From Candidatus Cloacimonadota bacterium (lineage in GTDB: Bacteria > Cloacimonadota > Cloacimonadia > JGIOTU-2), in contig DRBZ01000119.1 in assembly GCA_011043895.1 (NCBI GenBank), forward strand, positions 1-16,910: a stretch of 16,910 nucleotides of DNA. The letters are read 5' to 3'. Both the position numbers and the translations under genes were made by a program. Of this stretch, positions 1 through 7,203 are shown one piece after another (position 1 is the first letter of the stretch; every line of letters starts with the position of its first letter). Under the pieces are notes generated by a model. That model saw nothing but the letters and a program-made list of their open reading frames with translations, was not told where the DNA came from and did no database searches.

Positions 1-393
1 ACATTCGGTATGACAGAACAAGAAGTTAAGGATGAGTGTATTTCTCTGGGTTCGTATATTGAAACTCCTGCCAATAATGAACCAATGCCAGACAGTCTGA
101 CCTGGATGAATAATGATTTGAAGGTCACATCGGACTGGTCGGGAGCAGGAATTCTTATCGTTAATGGTGACTTTAGTGCAACAGCTCATATTGATTTCGA
201 CGGAATTCTTGTAGTCTTTGGTGAATTATCAATTGGTGCGCATTCAAACATTACCGGAGCAGTATATGTCATTGGTGATGCATCAGTGGGAGCCCATGCT
301 TTGGTTTCTTTTGATGCAGAAGCTATTCAAGATGCCCTTGATGCATTACCCATAGAAATATCGCTGGAAATAACAGAATGGAATGAAGAATAA
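1..393 (+). CDS. C-terminal part of a PilX-like / beta-strand-repeat protein (5' truncated)
   Basis: The reading frame is open from base 1 (codons Thr-Phe-Gly come before the first Met at base 10). No ribosome binding site fits in the 9 bases before that Met, so it is probably internal and the gene starts outside the window. The visible ~130 residues contain a run of short glycine-punctuated beta segments (GILIVNGDF, GILVVFGEL, GAVYVIGDA) followed by FDAEAIQDAL. I recall this pattern from the C-termini of PilX-type pilus-assembly proteins in delta-proteobacteria and FCB bacteria; it also loosely resembles bactofilin-type strand repeats. The stop codon lies 21 bases before the next gene, so the two are probably co-transcribed. 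Its position at the head of a type IV pilus cluster favours a minor-pilin or PilX-like role, but the diagnostic N-terminus is not visible. Function is inferred. Confidence 0.5.
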   Translation, partial: TFGMTEQEVKDECISLGSYIETPANNEPMPDSLTWMNNDLKVTSDWSGAGILIVNGDFSATAHIDFDGILVVFGELSIGAHSNITGAVYVIGDASVGAHALVSFDAEAIQDALDALPIEISLEITEWNEE

Positions 394-414
394 AAAATTA
401 TATAAGGATGAAAA

Positions 415-1314
415 ATGGAGCAAATTAGATTGTTAGATTCGGAAAAAATGATGTTTTCCTGGTGGCTTAAGATCCGATGGTTCATCGTACTTATACTTTT
501 CGCAATTGGACTACTTCGCATCGGCTTAATCCATCAGACGGTTCCTATTATCGCTCTTGTGGGTGCTTTTATTGGAATCAGCGTGCTGAACATTCTCTTT
601 CATCTCCAAATCATAACTTCGAACAACATCATAGGCGCTGCGCAGATCATATTGGATATTATTTTTGGAACGATCGTAGTTCATCTTACTGGTGGGCTGA
701 GCAGTTCTTTTGTATGGATATTTCTCATTGCGGTCGTTACTGCAAGTTTATCCATCGAGAAAGCCGGCGGATTTATAGCAGCTATGATTGGTAGTTTAAG
801 TTTACTGTTTCTGATTCTTATGTATAATTTTGGCTGGCTTGTTCCGATTGATGGTCATACGTATAATGCTGATGTAGCAACACAAACGATTTTCCTTATC
901 TCTTATACCGGACTATTCACCGTTATAGCTTTTATCTCAAGTTTTATCAGTGACATGGTCAGGAAGCTTTCCCTCAAGATACTTGAAGCGAATGATAAAC
1001 TTAAGAATCAGGAAGATTTTCTTAGAGATAAGGAAGATAAGATTGTTTCTGATGAACAGCGCCTTAAAGAGTATGAAGAAGTTGTGAAAGTATCTGCAGG
1101 GATTGCGGGAATCGATCATGATATTAATAATCCCCTCAGTATCATTTCCCTTTCTCTAAGCCGCGTAAAAAAGGCAGCAAGTGAATATAACGACGAGAAA
1201 CTGCATAAGTCTAGCAACCAAATTACTGAAGCAATCAATAAAATAAATGGTATATTATCTCGTTTACAAGAATTGAAGCGATTGCCCCTTATCAAGGAAT
1301 CAAGGGGAAAATAA
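415..1314 (+). CDS. PilS-like membrane sensor with histidine phosphotransfer domain but no ATPase domain
   Basis: The protein has 299 residues, with AAGGA at 404-408 before the ATG. The first ~185 residues hold about six hydrophobic helices. The centre 'HLTGGLSSSFVWIFLIAVV' resembles the six-helix sensor of PilS-type kinases, which in known systems monitor pilin in the membrane. A charged, coiled-coil-like linker follows (about 185-220). Next comes a HisKA-type DHp helix pair with GIDHDINNPL, the phospho-accepting His being residue 235, and a second helix to about 290. The protein then stops. N, G1 and G2 boxes of a HATPase domain are absent, and only 19 bases separate it from the next gene, so this is not a simple frameshift. 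As it stands it can accept phosphate but cannot bind ATP. It pairs with the adjacent response regulator. Family assignment is by motif reading. Confidence 0.8.
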   Translation: MEQIRLLDSEKMMFSWWLKIRWFIVLILFAIGLLRIGLIHQTVPIIALVGAFIGISVLNILFHLQIITSNNIIGAAQIILDIIFGTIVVHLTGGLSSSFVWIFLIAVVTASLSIEKAGGFIAAMIGSLSLLFLILMYNFGWLVPIDGHTYNADVATQTIFLISYTGLFTVIAFISSFISDMVRKLSLKILEANDKLKNQEDFLRDKEDKIVSDEQRLKEYEEVVKVSAGIAGIDHDINNPLSIISLSLSRVKKAASEYNDEKLHKSSNQITEAINKINGILSRLQELKRLPLIKESRGK

Positions 1315-1333
1315 GCCAAACAGGAAACGTTAT

Positions 1334-2185
1334 ATGCAAAAACACATTCTTATCATCGATGACGAGCAAAGCATCAGAGAGCTGTGCAAAGAATTTCTAG
1401 AAGAAGAAGGTTACAAAGTTACACTTGCAGTAGATGGACAAGACGGTCTTGATAAAATGAACTATGATGATTTTGATCTCTATCTAGTGGACATGGTCAT
1501 GCCTCGAATGGATGGATTGGAAACTATGAAACGCATTAAAAAGAAGCAACCACTTGCTGTGATTATCATTACCACTGGATTTTCGAGCATAGAGGGTGCG
1601 GTTAAAGCGGTTCATGCTGGTGCGTTCCAATATCTATCCAAGCCGATCAATGCAGAAGAACTGCTCGAAGCTGTCAAAAAGGGTTTACAATATGCGGAAG
1701 ATCTTTATGGCCCACTTCAGAAAGCATTTGAACCAGGTACAGAGGGATCAAAAGGAGAGCCCCTTATTCTTAATGGATTTACTGCTGAAGATAAAAATGA
1801 TTTCATGGCATTAGGTCGTGTTCGTAAATATGAAGCAGGGCAGACCATCGCGATTGAAAAAGAAGATGCTAACTCGATTATTCTAGTTGAGTCAGGTGAA
1901 GTTTCAATCTGGCTGAGCAATACAACAGTTGATTATCTAAGGAAAAATGACACCTGGGCTGAGGAAAATTTCATACTTGCCAGTTCCACTTTCACCACAT
2001 TACGCGCAGAAACATCGTGCAGAATTAAGCTTTTTGATAGAAAGAAACTTCTTGATTTCTTTGCGTATAAAGGTGAACGCCTTATGAAGCGCTTTATGAT
2101 CAACCTGATTAACACTCTCTTTTCGAAATGGCGTAAAGCAATCCAGCGAATTGTAATGCTGAAGCTGGTCACAGGCGAGAAATAA
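1334..2185 (+). CDS. Response regulator: receiver domain plus CAP-like (cNMP-binding fold) output domain
   Basis: The protein has 283 residues, with AGGAAA at 1322-1327 placing the start. Residues 1-125 are a complete receiver domain: acidic pair Asp9/Asp10, phospho-acceptor Asp53 in LVDMVMPRMDG, Thr81 of the switch, and Lys103 in YLSKP. Residues ~148-265 look like the cyclic-nucleotide-binding fold (YEAGQTIAIEKEDANSIILVESGEVSIW). The phosphate-binding cassette seen in true cAMP/cGMP binders (G-E-x(6)-R-x-A type) is not recognisable there, so nucleotide binding is doubtful. There is no helix-turn-helix or enzyme domain, so it probably acts by protein contact. It follows the kinase-less sensor by 19 bases and precedes the pilus motor gene, which suggests it controls pilus assembly or movement directly. 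That link is inference. Confidence 0.85.
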   Translation: MQKHILIIDDEQSIRELCKEFLEEEGYKVTLAVDGQDGLDKMNYDDFDLYLVDMVMPRMDGLETMKRIKKKQPLAVIIITTGFSSIEGAVKAVHAGAFQYLSKPINAEELLEAVKKGLQYAEDLYGPLQKAFEPGTEGSKGEPLILNGFTAEDKNDFMALGRVRKYEAGQTIAIEKEDANSIILVESGEVSIWLSNTTVDYLRKNDTWAEENFILASSTFTTLRAETSCRIKLFDRKKLLDFFAYKGERLMKRFMINLINTLFSKWRKAIQRIVMLKLVTGEK

Positions 2186-2256
2186 TCATTTCTCATAATC
2201 AATCCTTTTTGCCTTGACCATGAATATCAGCACAAAAAAATCTAGGTAGGATAGTA

Positions 2257-3471
2257 ATGGGTTTATCGTTTACTCCAGAAATGCTTGTCGGTCTTCCAGA
2301 GTATTTGACTGGAACGAGTCGTTTTCAAAACATTAATAAGATCATTACGTATAATGCTGCTTGGAGAAAAGAAGCATACGAGCATCTTCGAAAACTACTC
2401 ATTCATATGCGCGAAATTGATGCTTCTGATATGGACATTGGAGGTCCGGGTTCAAACAACTTTGTATGGTATAGAACATATGGTATCAAATCTCCAGCTA
2501 AAGATATGCCTCAATATACTCATGATGAAATCACCGCGATCCTGCTTAGCGTGTTATCAGATGATCAAAAAGTAATTTTATTCAGGGATAAGAATGTTGA
2601 CCTATCTGTAGGCATGGTACTTGAAGAAGGCGAGACCCCAAGCCGATTTAGAAGTGACATATACTATGAAAGTAATGTGCTGGCTGGAAACTTCAGGAGG
2701 ATCAATCAAAATTTATTTCCAATAGAATCTCTTGGTTTCCCCCTCCCGATTATTCAGCGCATGGATTTGCAATATGAAAAATCCGGTCTTGTACTTGTTA
2801 CTGGGATAACTGGTTCTGGTAAAAGCAGTACTCTTGATTCAATCGTTGATATGAATAACCATAACAATGACGCACACATTATCATTCTCGGTGCTCCGAT
2901 AGAATACGTTCACAAATCAGACAGATGCATCATTAGACATAGAGAAGTTGGTGAGGATGTTCTTACTTTCAAGGACGGTGTTGTACAATGTCTTCGCCAG
3001 GATCCTGACGTGATTATCGTAGGTGAGATGAGAGATCCAGATACTATCGCTCGTGTGCTTGAAGCAACAGACAGCGGACACAAAGCATTTTCAACCTTGC
3101 ATACAAGTTCTGCCGTAGATAGCTTACATAGAATTATCGGTGAATTCCCAACCCGAGAACAGGAACGTATCCGCTTGAGACTTGCTGATACGCTTTCCAT
3201 TATTATTTCGCAGAAACTTGTTCCAAATATACAGGGCAAGCGTAGTCTTGCTAAAGAAATCCTCTCTGTAACACCTTCTGTAAAAGCTGCGATTAGAAAC
3301 CAAAACATCAATGAGATATATCAAATGATCACTGAAGGTAAGAAACTTGGTATGGTTACACTTGAACAAGATCTCTATACTCTTTACAAAAAAGGTGAAA
3401 TTTCCAAAGAAGTTGCTTTAAATTATTCAAATAACAGAAAACGTATACAACAATTATTGACTTATTCATAA
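2257..3471 (+). CDS. pilT: PilT-like type IV pilus retraction ATPase
   Basis: The protein has 404 residues, with AGGA at 2248-2251 before the ATG. PilT proteins are hexameric cytoplasmic ATPases that depolymerise the pilus. The Walker A motif GITGSGKSST is at residues 183-192. Walker B with the catalytic Glu is in DPDVIIVGEMRD (Glu257). The His box with GHKAFSTLHT is at 274-283, and the PilT-type C-terminal AIRN motif is at 345-348. The AIRN motif and lack of zinc-binding cysteines argue for PilT/PilU rather than PilB. The N-terminal PAS-like region is ~40 residues longer than in standard PilT (~345 residues). The Asp box reads ILGAPIEYVH where PilT normally has an IEDPIEF-like sequence, so both conserved acids are missing. 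The stop overlaps the next start (TAATG), so translation is coupled. PilT against PilU cannot be settled from sequence reading alone. Confidence 0.9.
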   Translation: MGLSFTPEMLVGLPEYLTGTSRFQNINKIITYNAAWRKEAYEHLRKLLIHMREIDASDMDIGGPGSNNFVWYRTYGIKSPAKDMPQYTHDEITAILLSVLSDDQKVILFRDKNVDLSVGMVLEEGETPSRFRSDIYYESNVLAGNFRRINQNLFPIESLGFPLPIIQRMDLQYEKSGLVLVTGITGSGKSSTLDSIVDMNNHNNDAHIIILGAPIEYVHKSDRCIIRHREVGEDVLTFKDGVVQCLRQDPDVIIVGEMRDPDTIARVLEATDSGHKAFSTLHTSSAVDSLHRIIGEFPTREQERIRLRLADTLSIIISQKLVPNIQGKRSLAKEILSVTPSVKAAIRNQNINEIYQMITEGKKLGMVTLEQDLYTLYKKGEISKEVALNYSNNRKRIQQLLTYS

Positions 3472-6323
3472 TGAAATTGGGAAAAAACGGCAAAACTGCA
3501 ATTGGTATATTTCAGGATGGCTTGAGCATCAAAGTTACACAGCTTAGTATCATTAATGGCAAAATATCGCTCACAGAATTGAAAGAGACGATGCTATCTC
3601 TACCCTTATACCCACAAGAAGATGTCACTCCGGATTTAGAATCTCAATACAGTACTGATGAAGAAGAACAAATTTTACCTGATCTTGCTCAACTGGAAAA
3701 AGAAATTAAGATACCCGACTTGACAGAGCTGGAAGAAACTGATCTCGATGCCGAAAGTGATATTGATCGTGAAGAGGAAATTGTTACAGGTAAGCAAGAA
3801 TTTCAGAAGCTCATATCACAATTTCCACTTAGTGATAGTAAACTCGCCCTGAACTCTCTCGAAGAAAACACTTCTTATAATCAATTTGATGAAACCTTTG
3901 CAAAATCACGTAGTCGATCCTCCATAAAGAAGCAGCTCAGAGAAGAAATATTAACTAAGGAAGATCGTACAAAGAAGAATACCTACGACTTTATCAGGAA
4001 TCCGGATAATTCGATTCTTGCTTTTGTTCAGAGAGGAAACAACGAGATGCTGCAGGCACTTCAGGAAATAAACCCGTTGGTTTCCAAAAAAAGGTTTTTC
4101 TATAGTTTTATAGAGCCTATAGAAATATCGTTGATGAATCTCATTCGTAATAATTATGATTTTTCAGACGAAGAATATATCTTGATCATATATATTGGTT
4201 TAGAAACAAAAGTGGGAATTGTGATGAAGGGTAAAGATTATATTAAACACTTTCCCATTATAGTTCCAGAAGCTGATATCGAATATCTTCGTCAGGCAAT
4301 TTATTCAAAAATCATACTCGAACAAGATACCTCGAATATAAACATAACCAGCAACATCATCTTTGCAGGAGAGATGACCAGTGATGAAGATATTGCTTTT
4401 TTCAAACAAAAAATTAACTCGGATTCAAAAATCGACCGAATCACACTCGATAATCTGCATATCCCTCAAGCAAAATCTGAAAGATTCACTCCTGAGAAAA
4501 TCTCTGAATTTTGCATCCCCATAGCTCTTGCATGGAAGGCGTTAGAACCGAGAAATAAAAACTTCTATTCTTGTAGTCTACTTCCAGATAAAATTATAGA
4601 AAGTCAGAAACCATTTAAAATTGCCTGGCATGGCTTCATCATTCTGGCAGCAATATTTTATGTAGCATTTTCTGGAACATTGAAGAATCTGAAGATCAAG
4701 GAAGATATGATCGAACTTGGCAGGCAGAATAATGCTATTGAGATTGAGTTGAAACGGAACAGGGCTATTGTAGTTAAACTCCGCCAGGTTAAAAATGAGA
4801 TTGCAACACTTGAAGAGAACATAAAGAAAGTGGGGAATCTTGTCGATCGAAAAAATCAATGGTATTATATACTTAATGTCATTTCTAACTCCTTTAAAGA
4901 TAATAAGATAAGCTGGCTTACTTCCTTTACTAGTCAGGACAAGACTTTTAAAATATCTGGCTTTACAACAAGGAAAAGAAATGTCGTGCCCTTTTCTAAT
5001 CTTTTCCCAAATGGTCAAATTGAAAAAGTTATCGAGAACACAATACAAAATGTGCCAATCTGGCAATATGATATCACCTATGGATATCCAAACCCTCTTG
5101 ATATAGAAAATCAAAAAAAAGAATCTGAACCAGGTATTGAATTTATTAAAGATAAGGAGAAATTGATTCCTCCGCAAATTCAAATGGACAACTTCAAACC
5201 TCAGCCCCAAACAGTTCAAAAAGACAGGGAAACAATTATTCAATCATCAAATCCGAAATCAAGATATCAAGACATTACACAGTTTTATTTTTCGGGACAA
5301 TATAAACAGGCATTTGATCAATTCAAAGAATTCATTGAAGAATTTCCAGAGAACGATCTCGTTTATAGTGCGCAATATCTGATGGGAGAGTGTTTTTACC
5401 AGATCAAAGATTATAATCAAGCCATACAAATTTTCGAAAAGATCATCGCACAGGGTGGTTTTAAGACTCCAGATGCGCTTATGATGTTAGGGAATACATT
5501 ATTACAACAAGGGGAGATTGAGAAAGCGATTGTCTATTGGAACAGGATCATCACTCAATATCCTAACAACCGGCTTACTCCTATAGCTCGATCCAAAGTT
5601 AAGCAATTTTCACAAGCTGAGGTTGAAGATAAAGTAAAAGAACAAGCTCTTGAGAATTCTTCTCCTGATCAGAACGTTCGCTACGAACTTCAGCTCTATG
5701 CAGATACAAATTATGATGCAGTGCTCAATGAACAAAACATTCTTGAATCTTTAGGATATACTACGAAGATCTTACCTATCAATATCGAGGGTAGGACTAT
5801 TTATCGTTTGCGCCTTGATGAAAAATTTTCTAAAGAGCAAGCTGCTACAGTGGGAAAAAAGATCAATACTCAGACAAATCGATATGCTGATTATTGGATA
5901 GCTGAGACATTGATTAAGAATCCTGGTCAAAATGAAGACAATACGAAAAATTCAAAACCTCAAGATGAATACTCTCAAATTGTAGACAAATATTTTGCAA
6001 AAGAGTACCAGCAAGCCTATGAACTTTTCAGTCTTTTTATCAAAAAACATCCCACGAGTGAACTTGTTCATAATGCTAAATATCTTATGGGTGAAGCAAA
6101 GTATCAGCTTGGTAACTACGATGAATCAATAACAATATTCAAGGATGTGGTTCAGGATAATTCGAGAAAAACACCTGATGCGCTTATGATGCTTGGAAAT
6201 GCAAATGAAAAAATGGAAAATAACGACAAAGCGCTGTATTACTGGAACGAACTCATAAGCAGATTTCCTCAAAGTAAACTTGCTGATATCGCTCAATTCA
6301 AAGCGATTAATTTAAAGGATTGA
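3471..6323 (+). CDS. Fused PilM-like/PilN-like pilus assembly protein with TPR-SPOR-TPR extension
   Basis: The protein has 950 residues and starts in the stop codon of the pilT-like gene. Residues 1-~375 resemble PilM, the actin-like cytoplasmic platform protein: an N-terminal GKTAIGIFQDGLSIKV, a central IIYIGLETKVGIVMKG, and a closing IPIALAWKALEP. An acidic insert occupies about 48-115. The nucleotide-binding motifs look degenerate. Then LLPDKI leads into a PilN-like part with one membrane helix (384-402), a coiled coil (~405-455) and a periplasmic domain to ~530. After a Pro/Gln-rich linker come TPR block 1 (599-712), a SPOR-like domain (~736-812, YELQLYAD ... GRTIYRLRLDE) and TPR block 2 (834-946). 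SPOR domains bind glycan strands stripped of peptides, so this protein may fix the pilus base to peptidoglycan. PilM-PilN is normally two genes; the TPR-SPOR-TPR tail is unusual. Membership of the PilM/PilN families is by pattern. Confidence 0.75.
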   Translation: MKLGKNGKTAIGIFQDGLSIKVTQLSIINGKISLTELKETMLSLPLYPQEDVTPDLESQYSTDEEEQILPDLAQLEKEIKIPDLTELEETDLDAESDIDREEEIVTGKQEFQKLISQFPLSDSKLALNSLEENTSYNQFDETFAKSRSRSSIKKQLREEILTKEDRTKKNTYDFIRNPDNSILAFVQRGNNEMLQALQEINPLVSKKRFFYSFIEPIEISLMNLIRNNYDFSDEEYILIIYIGLETKVGIVMKGKDYIKHFPIIVPEADIEYLRQAIYSKIILEQDTSNINITSNIIFAGEMTSDEDIAFFKQKINSDSKIDRITLDNLHIPQAKSERFTPEKISEFCIPIALAWKALEPRNKNFYSCSLLPDKIIESQKPFKIAWHGFIILAAIFYVAFSGTLKNLKIKEDMIELGRQNNAIEIELKRNRAIVVKLRQVKNEIATLEENIKKVGNLVDRKNQWYYILNVISNSFKDNKISWLTSFTSQDKTFKISGFTTRKRNVVPFSNLFPNGQIEKVIENTIQNVPIWQYDITYGYPNPLDIENQKKESEPGIEFIKDKEKLIPPQIQMDNFKPQPQTVQKDRETIIQSSNPKSRYQDITQFYFSGQYKQAFDQFKEFIEEFPENDLVYSAQYLMGECFYQIKDYNQAIQIFEKIIAQGGFKTPDALMMLGNTLLQQGEIEKAIVYWNRIITQYPNNRLTPIARSKVKQFSQAEVEDKVKEQALENSSPDQNVRYELQLYADTNYDAVLNEQNILESLGYTTKILPINIEGRTIYRLRLDEKFSKEQAATVGKKINTQTNRYADYWIAETLIKNPGQNEDNTKNSKPQDEYSQIVDKYFAKEYQQAYELFSLFIKKHPTSELVHNAKYLMGEAKYQLGNYDESITIFKDVVQDNSRKTPDALMMLGNANEKMENNDKALYYWNELISRFPQSKLADIAQFKAINLKD
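5265..5605 (+). repeat. TPR block, copy 1 (intragenic duplication)
   Basis: This segment encodes residues 599-712 of the PilMN-like fusion and matches 5970-6310 in the same gene almost residue for residue in the core: AQYLMGECFYQ against AKYLMGEAKYQ, and an identical TPDALMMLGN. The matching positions are exactly 705 bases (235 codons) apart. Each copy holds about three helix-turn-helix TPR units of the YbgF/Tol-Pal type. The SPOR-like domain lies between the copies. Confidence 0.8.
5676..5910 (+). other. SPOR-like peptidoglycan-binding domain inside the PilMN fusion
   Basis: Residues ~736-812 have the SPOR pattern. A first strand YELQLYAD stands where SPOR has YxVQLGxF. A helix NEQNILESLGY follows, then a strand pair ending in RTIYRLRLDE, where SPOR has YRVRVGPF, and a second helix with EQAATVGKKI. 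The usual Gly-Ser/Ala-Phe positions are only partly kept, so this is a divergent member. It sits between the two TPR blocks. Confidence 0.6.
5970..6310 (+). repeat. TPR block, copy 2 (intragenic duplication)
   Basis: This is the second copy of the TPR block at 5265-5605, encoding residues 834-946. It keeps the tract TPDALMMLGN, and the DNA around gatgcgcttatgatg is still identical between the copies, while flanking positions have diverged. The protein ends a few residues after this block. Confidence 0.8.
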
Positions 6324-6327
6324 TGCA

Positions 6328-7203
6328 ATGCCATATGCGATAAGAAATTCGATAATTCTAGGTGTCCTTCTCATAATTGTGATCGTTGGTTCGATTATGT
6401 CAAATGCACAATCTGTAAAAAAGATGGAAAAACTTGAGAAGACTTTCCAGGAAAATACTGCAACGCTCAAACAACTCAAACAAACTAATCCTGATCTTGA
6501 TAAGACAGATGAAATTATTGCCTCACTTGATGAAATTAGGAAAAGAGCTCTTGAAGAAAACAAAGTAATTTTAAAAAATGACACCCCTACCCAAACATAT
6601 CAATATTTGATAGATATTACCGAAACTTTTACTCCAGATTTTAAATTTGACTACAAAGTTGCGGAAAGCGGAAAGAAGGGTGGTGTGTCATTTAACTCCT
6701 ACAATCTGACCGGTTCAGCCAATATCGAGTCTCTTCATTTTTTCATTTTCCAGATTGAATATCAAGCACCATTATATGTGATAGAGTCCGTTCGAATTTC
6801 AGAAACATCAGTTGCGCTTAAGGATACGGTTGATTTCTCCATGAAGCTTAATGTATTTTATGACAAGAAAACCGGAACGTCGATCTCTGAGATTCCATTC
6901 AGGACATTCAGCTATGTAAATTTACCCTACAATCCTTTCTATTCCAGAATTCATACACCCCTTGACCGTGAAGAGGAGGATAAATATCTAAACATTATCA
7001 CCTCTACTCTGATCGGTCTTACACCAGATAAAGTTTTTATGCGAGATAGTCGTGGAAAAATTGTTACACTCGTACCCGGTTCTAGGGTAGCATATGGATA
7101 TCTCAGCTATATTCAATGGAATCGGCAATGCGCTGTATTCAAAATAAACAGAATCGGGATATCACAAGATATTAAAATGTATTTAAGCGGGGAAGAGCAA
7201 TGA
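6328..7203 (+). CDS. PilO-like inner-membrane protein with PilP-like C-terminal domain
   Basis: The protein has 291 residues, against about 200 for PilO. AAAGGA lies just before the ATG, 4 bases after the PilMN-like gene. Residues ~6-26 form one membrane helix, followed by a coiled coil (27-80) and a periplasmic ferredoxin-like domain of PilO type (~85-180). In type IV pilus machines PilO pairs with PilN and, through lipoprotein PilP, reaches the secretin. Here residues ~219-287 (STLIGLTPDKVFMRDSRGK ... LVPGSRVAYGYLSYI) resemble the small beta domain of PilP, which suggests PilO and PilP are fused and that no separate lipoprotein PilP is needed. No lipobox is present. The stop overlaps the secretin start (ATGA). 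The PilO call rests on topology, size and position between PilN-like and secretin genes. The PilP part is weaker. Confidence 0.65.
   Translation: MPYAIRNSIILGVLLIIVIVGSIMSNAQSVKKMEKLEKTFQENTATLKQLKQTNPDLDKTDEIIASLDEIRKRALEENKVILKNDTPTQTYQYLIDITETFTPDFKFDYKVAESGKKGGVSFNSYNLTGSANIESLHFFIFQIEYQAPLYVIESVRISETSVALKDTVDFSMKLNVFYDKKTGTSISEIPFRTFSYVNLPYNPFYSRIHTPLDREEEDKYLNIITSTLIGLTPDKVFMRDSRGKIVTLVPGSRVAYGYLSYIQWNRQCAVFKINRIGISQDIKMYLSGEEQ

Noticed and set aside
477..794. Plus-strand open frame of 105 codons in another frame
   Set aside because: It overlaps the membrane helices of the sensor gene and gives a His/Ser/Arg-rich sequence without motif or ribosome binding site.
1285..1308. Inverted repeat CCCCTT/AAGGGG at the end of the sensor gene as a terminator
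   Set aside because: The stem is only 6 bp with an 11-base loop and no T-tract follows, so it is probably coding coincidence.
1230..1340. Frameshift hiding an ATPase domain behind the sensor
   Set aside because: No N, G1 or G2 box appears in any frame here, and the next gene starts 19 bases after the stop, so the domain is absent and not merely out of frame.
2214..2242. TTGACC as a -35 element before the pilT-like gene
   Set aside because: At 17-base spacing the -10 position reads AAAATC, far from TATAAT, and the group's promoter consensus is not known to me. The 71-base gap is therefore left unassigned.
4578..5243. Minus-strand open frame of 221 codons
   Set aside because: It lies wholly antisense to the PilN-like part of the fusion gene, has no recognisable motif, and is rich in Cys, Phe, Ile and Asn as expected for the complement of AT-rich coding DNA.
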